From an uncultured SAR324 cluster bacterium (GTDB lineage Bacteria; SAR324; NAC60-12): a DNA stretch of 20,193 nucleotides. The position numbers were made by a program, and so were the translations under genes. Every line of letters begins with the position of its first letter. Position 1 is the stretch's first letter. The DNA lies in contig CABXOR010000035.1 in NCBI GenBank assembly GCA_902513935.1, forward strand, positions 1 through 20,193. Reading direction: 5' to 3'. This document shows positions 13,519 to 20,193 of this stretch, piece by piece. The notes beneath the pieces are model-generated. The model made no database searches, was not told the origin of the DNA, and worked only from the letters and a program-made list of their open reading frames with translations.

Positions 13519-15693
13519 ATGGATTTAATTAAAAAACAAGAATCGAAATCTGGTGCTAACACATATCTCGTAGTTCCAATAGTTATATTTTTTTTGCTGC
13601 TTATATTTGCTGTGATAAGAGGACCATATTTAGTTTCTAGTACTGGTTTTGGAGGTTTAATTATTGTTGTTACCCCTTTAATATTAGCAACCTATGCTCT
13701 AACTATTATTGTGATGGCTGGTCGTGCATCAGTTGACTTGTCGATTGGGCCACTAATAGGTTTTATTAATGTAGGAATGATTCAACTAATTGGAGCAGGC
13801 CTTATAGAATCCCCTATTGCAATTTTTCTATATGCTATTGGAGTAGGCATTGCCTACCAAATATTAATGGCGTTAATTATAGTCTTCGTTCGCGTACAAC
13901 CGATCATCGTTTCTTTGAGCGGTTATCTTTCATTGGTAGGAATAAATATTATCATTATGCCTCGTCCCACAGGGTTGGTACCTGATTGGATGTTAAGTTG
14001 GGGTGAAGGTACCACTATTTTTTCACCTGTTCTAGTCATATTAATTATTGCAACCATAGGCTGGTATCTGATTGCGCAAACAGCATTTTTTGGCAATCTA
14101 AAAATGATGGGATCTGATGAACGTGCTGCCTATACTAGTGGAGTCAATATTAATTTAGTTCGTATTGGCGCACATGTTGTTGGTGGAATATATACGGGGC
14201 TTGCAGCTATAACTTTTACCTCCTTAATAAGCTCTGGAGATCCTACTCAAGGGACAACTTATACATTAATGGCAGTTACAGCACTTGTACTTGGTGGAGC
14301 AAACCTGGCTGGTGGTCGTGGAAGTGCTTTCGGTGCATTACTTGGCTCTTTAAATATATTTTTAATTACATTTGCACTTTCAACCTTTAACTTTGGAAAG
14401 ATGCAAAGCTTTATAACCGACATGGCATACGGTCTTATGCTGGTTATTTCATTATTAATTAGTATAGCAATACCATTTCTCCAAAAACGTGCCCGCGGTC
14501 TGTCTCCAGGTTTGGTGTTTTTAGTTATGGGAGTTGTAGCGTTGGGAGTTATGGTGAGTGTATCGATGGATCAAGCGACCGGAATAAAAAGATTTGCAGC
14601 TGTCACTGTGAGTAAAGAAGAAGCGGCTTATTCAGCTGGAACAATTATATTGTTCATGGTTATTGGAATTGCTTTCATGGGATTTACAATTAAGACTCTT
14701 TTCAAGAACCTGAACGCGTCTATGGTTGGACTTTTGACTATATTAATCATAACGGCTTTTGGTTTAATATTTAGCCCTGATATAACTGATGATGTGACTG
14801 TAGTAGTCAGTAAGCCAGCCTCTATTGGAGTAGATTATTCTTCAATTAGTGTTTTTGGACTAGAAACGAATTCACAAACAACAACACCATATTTCACGGT
14901 TAATGCCTTAGCAAACTCAACTTACATCTTGATTGGTCTGCTTGGTGTTGTTTTACTCTCATCTTTAATTATTTTTACTATGCTACCACAGGTAAAAGAT
15001 CACATTAAAAAGGTGTCAATAATTTTGTTTGCGTGTACAGTGCCTATAATTGCAATTGGGGCTATATTTTTCCAAGACGCCAATAAAGGCTATTTATTTA
15101 GTAATTTTTCTGGTGAGATTTATGCCATTATTTTAGTTGGGGCATTATTGTTTACTATTACTGTCCCCTTAGTAAAAACTAAAATTCGCAATATTAACAA
15201 CCTATTTGTTGGAGCAGTCTCTATATTAGTCTTAATTGTCATGTATTTTTTTGCAAGCAGTAGTGGATCTCCAGTGGATACTCTAACAAACACAGGGATA
15301 ATCTATGCAGACCCCATAATTCTAACTGGCCAAGAAGCCATATCGGCAAAATTTTTTGAATACAGTACACCAATAAGGATTAATGTAGACTCTCAAGGAA
15401 TGGCTTTTTTTACTGAAATAGCTCTTTACGCCTTTATTATAGTTTTGCTACAAATATTTCTGCGTCTTGCTATGGGGGAAACCAGCTTTCAAAGTTTTTG
15501 GAAGTATTGGCATATTGCTTTTTTTGCTGCAATTGCATGGAGTAGTTTATTTTATTCGATTGGTGTTCCTATGTGGAAAATAATTGCAATTATTGCTGTT
15601 TCAATTATTTCCGCACCAAATGTAATGCACATAATTAGTACTTACATAATTGGTGAACATAGGGATGATGCAATAAGTAAATGGGAAGGATAA
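13519..15693 (+). CDS. Sugar-type ABC permease (RbsC-like) fused to a large membrane extension
   Basis: This is a 724-residue inner-membrane protein. Residues about 18-322 are an RbsC/BPD_transp_2 permease: VDLSIGPLIGF, the coupling segment MGSDERAAYTSGVN (197-210) that contacts the ATPase, and GGANLAGGRGSAFGALLG (259-276). RbsC-type permeases normally end here at about 320-340 residues. This one continues for about 400 residues with some nine or ten further hydrophobic segments (near 330-350, 373-395, 402-420, 467-489, 498-517, 534-552, 561-579, 632-652, 665-682, 686-712) and two polar loops (about 421-465 and 581-630). I do not recognise the extension. No Shine-Dalgarno is obvious before the ATG, so translation may be coupled to the long form of the ATPase. 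It would pair with the next permease. Confidence 0.9.
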   Translation: MDLIKKQESKSGANTYLVVPIVIFFLLLIFAVIRGPYLVSSTGFGGLIIVVTPLILATYALTIIVMAGRASVDLSIGPLIGFINVGMIQLIGAGLIESPIAIFLYAIGVGIAYQILMALIIVFVRVQPIIVSLSGYLSLVGINIIIMPRPTGLVPDWMLSWGEGTTIFSPVLVILIIATIGWYLIAQTAFFGNLKMMGSDERAAYTSGVNINLVRIGAHVVGGIYTGLAAITFTSLISSGDPTQGTTYTLMAVTALVLGGANLAGGRGSAFGALLGSLNIFLITFALSTFNFGKMQSFITDMAYGLMLVISLLISIAIPFLQKRARGLSPGLVFLVMGVVALGVMVSVSMDQATGIKRFAAVTVSKEEAAYSAGTIILFMVIGIAFMGFTIKTLFKNLNASMVGLLTILIITAFGLIFSPDITDDVTVVVSKPASIGVDYSSISVFGLETNSQTTTPYFTVNALANSTYILIGLLGVVLLSSLIIFTMLPQVKDHIKKVSIILFACTVPIIAIGAIFFQDANKGYLFSNFSGEIYAIILVGALLFTITVPLVKTKIRNINNLFVGAVSILVLIVMYFFASSSGSPVDTLTNTGIIYADPIILTGQEAISAKFFEYSTPIRINVDSQGMAFFTEIALYAFIIVLLQIFLRLAMGETSFQSFWKYWHIAFFAAIAWSSLFYSIGVPMWKIIAIIAVSIISAPNVMHIISTYIIGEHRDDAISKWEG

Positions 15694-15726
15694 AAAACGT
15701 GGACACTTTGCAAATAAGTAGGAGTT

Positions 15727-17154
15727 ATGCAAATTAATAGAATGGGGAAAAATGAATTTTCATTTTTCAAATGGCTAGGCTTTATTGTCGCTGTAATTGT
15801 TTCAATAATCAGCGCTGTTCTAGGGTATCTTGACGAGACTCCATCACAACTCATCATACTTTATACAGTTGGCATCTTTGGTTTAATTGTGTGGGGTTGG
15901 CATCATCTTTCAGTGCGTTGGATTTACAATGAAAAAACGCTAGAAACTGAGGAATTACTAACAGGAAGAAAGTTAGATAATGAAATCTCTGAAGAAAGCG
16001 AACATGATTTAAGTTATTTTAGTATTCTTATTAAAAATAACAGGCTGGCTATTGTTGGTATATTGGCAATGATTATCGTATTTTTAGCGCTAGCTTTTGG
16101 TATGAAAGAATTTTTTCAATGGCAAAATGTTCTTTCACTGGTGGTTTTTTTCCTCACACTTTTAGTATTAATTGTCACCAACACCCTCGCAACATTCAAC
16201 AAAAGCGCTCTCATGGGATTAGCGGTTCTTATTGGACTTTTTATTATGGGTTCATTAATTGTTGATGGGTTTATTTCAACTTTAAATCTAAAATCAATGC
16301 TCCTTTTTGCTTCATTCCTGGGACTTGCTTGTATTGGGCAAACCCTTGTTGTGTTGCTTGGCGGCTTAGATTTATCAGTAAGCTTTGTGATTGGTGCGTC
16401 AAATATAGGTTTGATGTACTTAATTACACTTGGTTTGCCGCCATGGGTCTGCATTATCACAGTTTTATTGGTTGGTGTAGGTGTTGGACTTATAAACGGA
16501 ATATTAAGTTTTCGTTTACAAGGGCAAGCACTTATAATAACGCTTGGTGTCGGATTCGTCATCACTGGTAGTGTTCAAGCCTTAACTACTATCGGCTCAG
16601 ACTTTGGTGGAAGTGTTTTTGGTGTAGTACCAAAATGGTTAGCTAATATCGCAGCTACAAATGGATCTATTGTTGGTATCAGTATTCCTCCAATCGTAGT
16701 CATCTGGATTGCAGTTTCAATCATTCTTATCATCGCTTTAAAAAATACAACTTGGGGAAGAAACCTGTATGCCATTGGAGGAAATCGAACTGCCGCAGCA
16801 CGTCTATCAATATCAGAGCGTTTTTACTGGGTAGGTGCTTTCGCTATTGGTGGATTTGTTTCCGCATTTACTGGAATACTACTTTTAGGATGGAGTGGCG
16901 GTGGATTTGTCGGAGTTGGTGCTCCTTACCTGTTTCAAACAATAGCGGCAGTTGTGGTTGGTGGATCATCACTCCTCGGCGGAAAAGGAGGATATGGTTT
17001 TACAGTGATTGGGGTTCTCGTTTTACAAGTACTGTCCTCATTCCTTGTTGGAATTGGTTTGAGTTATGAAGGACAACAATTTGTATTTGGTTTGTTGATT
17101 TTACCAATGGTGGCCTTGTATGCAAGATCGCCGCACATCAGAACACAGATTTAA
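15727..17154 (+). CDS. Second sugar-type ABC permease with an N-terminal four-helix extension
   Basis: This 475-residue protein has an ATG at 15727 preceded by AGGAG at good spacing, 33 bases after the first permease. Residues about 165-468 are the RbsC-like permease: GGLDLSVSFVIGA, the coupling segment AIGGNRTAAARLSIS (349-363) and VVVGGSSLLGGKGGYG (409-424). Before it lie about 160 extra residues with four hydrophobic segments (near 13-34, 41-60, 106-125, 133-151) and a charged cytoplasmic-looking loop at 66-104. Together with the first permease it should form a heterodimeric channel served by the double-domain ATPase and the periplasmic receptor. The substrate is not readable; the fold is shared by ribose, autoinducer-2 and related importers. 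Confidence 0.92.
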   Translation: MQINRMGKNEFSFFKWLGFIVAVIVSIISAVLGYLDETPSQLIILYTVGIFGLIVWGWHHLSVRWIYNEKTLETEELLTGRKLDNEISEESEHDLSYFSILIKNNRLAIVGILAMIIVFLALAFGMKEFFQWQNVLSLVVFFLTLLVLIVTNTLATFNKSALMGLAVLIGLFIMGSLIVDGFISTLNLKSMLLFASFLGLACIGQTLVVLLGGLDLSVSFVIGASNIGLMYLITLGLPPWVCIITVLLVGVGVGLINGILSFRLQGQALIITLGVGFVITGSVQALTTIGSDFGGSVFGVVPKWLANIAATNGSIVGISIPPIVVIWIAVSIILIIALKNTTWGRNLYAIGGNRTAAARLSISERFYWVGAFAIGGFVSAFTGILLLGWSGGGFVGVGAPYLFQTIAAVVVGGSSLLGGKGGYGFTVIGVLVLQVLSSFLVGIGLSYEGQQFVFGLLILPMVALYARSPHIRTQI

Positions 17155-17225
17155 GAAATATATTTTATCAGAATAAGCATGAAAATTAAGACAACAATAA
17201 ATGATTTCAATGGGTGGGAAATATT

Positions 17226-19163
17226 ATGACTGACAACATCACCTGGATTTTATTATTTTTAGGTCTTTACTACTCTTATTGTTTGTTTTGGGGTGTTCGA
17301 GCCTCACGAAATCTAAACACAACAGATGATTATTTTCTATCTGGCAGAAGTTTGTCTCCATGGGTCTTTGCAATTGCTGCGACAGGAATTTCATTTGCTG
17401 GATGGACCTTTACTGGCTTTCCTGGTCTTGTGTTCAGGGATGGTTTCCAGTTTGTAAATACATCTTTTTTTGCTGTAACTGTAGGACTATCAGGTGTGAT
17501 CTTGCTTAAACGCCAATGGATGTTAGGTAGGCGTTTTGGCTATACCACATCGGGAGAAATGCTAACAGATTACTATAGAGGAAAAACTCTATCATTGCTT
17601 TCAGTTGGAATATCAATTTTGTTTGGTGTTCCATTTGTAGCAATCCTTTATGGAGCATCAGGCTACCTAATTAGTGAATTAACTGAAGGCCTCCTCTCCC
17701 GTGATGTGGCTATGTGGATGTTAGCAGGTTTTGGTCTTTTATATTCGATCATGGGTGGCATGCAGGCAGTTGCAAAAATAGCAGTGGTGCAAAGCATTCT
17801 GTTTTTTCTTGGAATAATAATATTGGGTATATTTGCGCTTAATCTCGTTGGTGATTTTGAATTATTGAATAAAGGATTAGCAGATATCGCACAAAATATA
17901 CCAAAGCATTCTGAAAGCACTAAAGGGCCCGGTGGTGGTGATTTTCCTGGTTATTTTGCAATTCCCGGTGTAATACAATTCACGGATGGTATTAGTGTAG
18001 AAACGCCAGTAGGTGGGACTTGGACGGCTATCATGATCTTAACCTTTATGTTATCTTTTATGGGTATTCAATCTTCCCCATCATTTACGATACTTGGTTT
18101 TGCAAGCAAATCTCCTAAAGGATTTGCGATCAATCAAATCTGGGGTTGTGCGGCTATTGTTGGAATTCTCACCCTTGTATTTTCTACAATTCAAGGTATT
18201 AGTGCTAATTTACTAGGTGCTAATATCTCTGTAAATGAAGCTGGAATTATCATAAAACAGGTTTTGCCAGAAATATCTAAACTTCAGTATTCCGAGTTGG
18301 TTATGCACTACATAAAGCTAGTCGGAATAAGTGCCCCATGGTTGGGTGGTTTTCTGACTGTTTGTGCTATTGCAGCTTTGCAAGTAACAGCTACAGCGTT
18401 TATGTCAACTACTGGAAATATTTTGTCTCGAGATATTTATGTCCAATATTTTCATACAAATTCAGATTGTACACAACAAGTGAAGGTTGCGCGTTTATTT
18501 ACTGGATTAGTTTTCCTATGTGGATTGTTGCTAGCTTCATTTTCTTTGAGTGCAACTGTTTTGATTGGAGGTTTAGCAATTGCTTGTTCCTTTCAATTAT
18601 GGCCTGCCTTACTCGGTGTAACATGGTTTCCATGGATTACTAGAAAAGCGGCAACAACCGGTTTAATTACCGGCCTTATAGCTGTTATTTTAACCGAGCC
18701 GCTGGGGCAAAAACTAACAGCTGAATTACTTCCATGGGGAGTTTGGCCCTGGAATATACATTCTGCTGTATGGGGAATGTTCTTTAATGTTTCTTTCTGT
18801 CTTTTAATTTCAGCAACTAATCAACAAGACGAAAATCAAAAACATAGGGAAACATTCCATGAATTTTTTCACGAATACAGTGTTTCAAATGTAGTTGACC
18901 GCTGGTCAAAACCTGTTGCTGGGATACTGTTAGTAATCTGGATGTTCTTCGCTATTGGTCCAGGTTCTATATTTGGAAATATTGTTTTTGGGGAACCCAA
19001 TGCAGGGTATGCGGCATGGATCTTCGGCATGCCTTCTATTTGGGCCTGGCAAATTATTTGGTGGTCTTTGGGAGTTGGAATGATTTGGTTTATAGCCATA
19101 AAGGCAAAAATGTCAACTGAGCCAGAAAAAAATATTGAAAGAATCACTAAAGAGTGCTTATAA
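17226..19163 (+). CDS. Sodium/solute symporter (SSS family)
   Basis: I choose the ATG at 17226 (645 residues), which has GGTGGGAA just upstream; the ATG four codons earlier (17214) has no ribosome binding site. The protein shows the SSS fold: DDYFLSGRSLSPW near the first helix, FAGWTFTGFPG in the unwound first core helix, the amphipathic RRFGYTTSGEML, and MSTTGNILSRDIYV (about 393-406), the family signature close to the sodium sites. There are about 13-14 membrane segments, with an extra pair at the C-terminus (about 566-585 and 608-626). It imports a small organic solute with sodium across the inner membrane. The 70-bp gap from the ABC permease and the shared strand suggest the same operon or regulon. 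Which solute cannot be told; acids, amino acids and amines are all known in the family. Confidence 0.9.
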   Translation: MTDNITWILLFLGLYYSYCLFWGVRASRNLNTTDDYFLSGRSLSPWVFAIAATGISFAGWTFTGFPGLVFRDGFQFVNTSFFAVTVGLSGVILLKRQWMLGRRFGYTTSGEMLTDYYRGKTLSLLSVGISILFGVPFVAILYGASGYLISELTEGLLSRDVAMWMLAGFGLLYSIMGGMQAVAKIAVVQSILFFLGIIILGIFALNLVGDFELLNKGLADIAQNIPKHSESTKGPGGGDFPGYFAIPGVIQFTDGISVETPVGGTWTAIMILTFMLSFMGIQSSPSFTILGFASKSPKGFAINQIWGCAAIVGILTLVFSTIQGISANLLGANISVNEAGIIIKQVLPEISKLQYSELVMHYIKLVGISAPWLGGFLTVCAIAALQVTATAFMSTTGNILSRDIYVQYFHTNSDCTQQVKVARLFTGLVFLCGLLLASFSLSATVLIGGLAIACSFQLWPALLGVTWFPWITRKAATTGLITGLIAVILTEPLGQKLTAELLPWGVWPWNIHSAVWGMFFNVSFCLLISATNQQDENQKHRETFHEFFHEYSVSNVVDRWSKPVAGILLVIWMFFAIGPGSIFGNIVFGEPNAGYAAWIFGMPSIWAWQIIWWSLGVGMIWFIAIKAKMSTEPEKNIERITKECL

Positions 19164-19374
19164 TTCAGCACAATTAAGAAATTAGATTCAAAAAAAGAGA
19201 CTCTTGTCTATCTATTCATTTGGCATTCCTGCCTTAACCAAACCTTTTACCTGGTATATCAATCAATTAGATATGATATCCAAACGCATCTATTTTGCCA
19301 GAGAGTCTATCTTTAATTCCCCTCCAGTACTTGATAATATGTGCATTTGCAACATATCTTCTTAATACGTAAGG
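19164..19374. other. Convergent intergenic region
   Basis: These 211 bases separate the rightward symporter from the leftward repressor. A weak hairpin (ATATGT 19337-19342 with ACATAT 19352-19357) is present, but no clear bidirectional terminator with T-runs. Confidence 0.4.
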
Positions 19375-19698
19375 TCAATTTTTGTTGATTAATGATTCCA
19401 AACGTTCGACGTAGAAATTAAGCTTTCCTAATTTTTCAGCACATGCTTTCAATTGTTCTTCAGCTTCAGACTTAAAAGATTCTCCTGTAATTAACCAATG
19501 AAGATCCACATTAAATTTTTGACCAATGTTAATTAATAGATTTAAGTCGACAGCTTGTTTCCCATTTTCAATACGGGATATTTTGTCTCTTACTACTCCT
19601 AATTTTTCTGCAAATTCTACCTGACGGAGTTTTCTGCCATCTAAATGTCGTTCGCGCAACAATTTTAGCCTTTCTCCTATTTTAAAATTATCTGACAT
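19375..19698 (-). CDS. XRE-family helix-turn-helix transcriptional regulator
   Basis: I choose the ATG at 19698 (MSDNFKIGERL, 107 residues) because the longer frame starting at 19755 adds only 19 hydrophobic residues encoded by the AT-rich promoter region. Residues about 6-70 are a Cro/C1-type helix-turn-helix: KLRQVEFAEKLGV, then DKISRIENGKQAV, then LLINIGQKFNVDLHWLITGE. Residues about 75-107 form a short amphipathic helix likely to dimerise. Small repressors of this type occur in phages and genomic islands and usually control themselves; palindromes at 19745-19764 lie directly upstream. No upstream gene in the divergent direction is visible for it to control, so its target may be itself or beyond the window. 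Confidence 0.88.
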   Translation of the reverse strand: MSDNFKIGERLKLLRERHLDGRKLRQVEFAEKLGVVRDKISRIENGKQAVDLNLLINIGQKFNVDLHWLITGESFKSEAEEQLKACAEKLGKLNFYVERLESLINKN

Positions 19699-19744
19699 TA
19701 TCAATAATATACTAATAATTGTTAATAAAATGCATATAAATATT

Positions 19745-19764
19745 ATATAATGCATATTATATGC
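19745..19764. promoter_or_regulatory. Overlapping palindromes upstream of the XRE repressor
   Basis: ATATAAT-GCAT-ATTATAT (19745-19762) and GCATAT-T-ATATGC (19752-19764) overlap about 50-65 bases upstream of the repressor start, and a further GCATATA lies at 19732-19738. The minus strand also reads TATAAT here. A self-regulated promoter/operator is likely, although simple AT-rich composition inflates such symmetry. Confidence 0.45.
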
Positions 19765-20193
19765 AATATATACACATAATTATTATTTTGTATGATAATT
19801 TATTATTGGGTTAAGTGCCTCGAATTTCTAAGTCTTTACTTGCGTAAGGTTTAGAAATTAGTAATACTGACAGGAGATGATGGGGGGATTGGTTTGCTAG
19901 TTTTCCAAAGTTCCTTTTATAAACACAAAGAAGGACAATCAAGAACAAGTTTTGTTGATGGTTATGGTAGGGATATGCACTGATTTGATCAAGTGTTACC
20001 AAATAGTACTGAATATCAGGGCTGATAGACACCTATATGGACACCTAAATTCCCTGTCAGGATTCCTGTGTAGGAAATGGAGTGCCCGTCTGGGGTTACT
20101 CCTTTCATAAAATTTCAAATATATTTCAATTTTTGTCATATGATTTTCCGTTCCAAGGTAGCCCATCCTTAAATTAAAACAGAGTATAGATGA
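19765..20193. other. Right-end region without recognisable gene
   Basis: A long imperfect hairpin is visible: AATTTCTAA (19823-19831) with TTAGAAATT (19851-19859), and inside it CTTTAC facing GTAAGG. Beyond it only short frames occur, including a 50-codon ATG frame at 19958-20110 that has no ribosome binding site. I see no tRNA, integrase end or known RNA. Confidence 0.5.

Noticed and set aside
17214..17225. Upstream ATG for the symporter
   Set aside because: There is no ribosome binding site before it, whereas the ATG at 17226 has GGTGGGAA at suitable spacing.
19699..19755. 19-residue hydrophobic extension of the XRE repressor
   Set aside because: It is encoded by the AT-rich promoter and operator area; a cytosolic repressor starting MSDN fits the family better.
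19811..20032. 73-codon minus-strand frame at the right end
   Set aside because: No ribosome binding site and no recognisable pattern; part of it reads the long hairpin.
19958..20110. 50-codon plus-strand ATG frame
   Set aside because: No Shine-Dalgarno and no similarity that I can recognise.
1..20193. CRISPR arrays, tRNA or rRNA genes, intact insertion sequences
   Set aside because: I looked for regularly spaced repeats, tRNA arm motifs and transposase frames with terminal repeats and found none.

Overview
This AT-rich window (the transporter genes are visibly poorer in G+C than the enzyme genes on the left) looks like the chromosome of a Gram-negative, probably aquatic, proteobacterium. 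The support is a proteorhodopsin-family protein, a secreted periplasmic binding protein, a large flotillin-type membrane protein and Shine-Dalgarno-led genes. A marine gammaproteobacterium is a guess from the rhodopsin and base composition; nothing in the window fixes the taxon.

Layout. 1-1000: prophage debris. A frameshifted small-terminase-like gene (+) runs into a tyrosine integrase (-) that has lost its catalytic domain, as if the body of a prophage had been deleted between them. 1000-1270: possible integrase arm sites, a hairpin, a 12-bp tandem repeat and a 39-codon ORF behind a near-perfect ribosome binding site. 1271-8374: a run of minus-strand genes. In transcription order these are a proteorhodopsin-like rhodopsin, a flotillin/SPFH protein, a metallo-beta-lactamase-fold hydrolase of the lactonase type, a large N,N-dimethylformamidase-like subunit and two small proteins, both of which resemble the formamidase small subunit. 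9006-10181 (-): a periplasmic substrate-binding protein bracketed by two copies of a 51-bp conserved element. 10182-11262: a divergent intergenic region with a good sigma70 promoter facing right. 11263-19163 (+): the rest of a sugar-type (RbsABC-like) ABC importer, made of a double-domain ATPase and two permeases, all three carrying large extra domains, followed by a sodium/solute symporter. 19375-19698 (-): an XRE-family repressor with palindromes upstream. After it comes about 0.4 kb with no recognisable gene.

How it may work together (inference). A binding protein, ATPase and two permeases would import a small polar ligand, with the symporter as a second route. The formamidase-like enzyme would hydrolyse an amide and the lactonase-fold enzyme a related ester or lactone. 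The rhodopsin keeps the retinal lysine and the counterion but has lost the usual proton donor, the helix-C proline and the usual threonine, so it may be a sensor or slow-cycling protein rather than a standard proton pump. It lies 42 bp upstream of the flotillin gene. The repeated element upstream of both the binding protein and the rhodopsin unit hints at shared control.

The most notable points are the unusual rhodopsin and its flotillin partner; an 11-G tract in the ATPase gene whose alternative frame continues the same protein repeat, which suggests phase variation or a frameshift; a permease with about 400 extra membrane residues; and a formamidase large subunit with two small-subunit-like partners.
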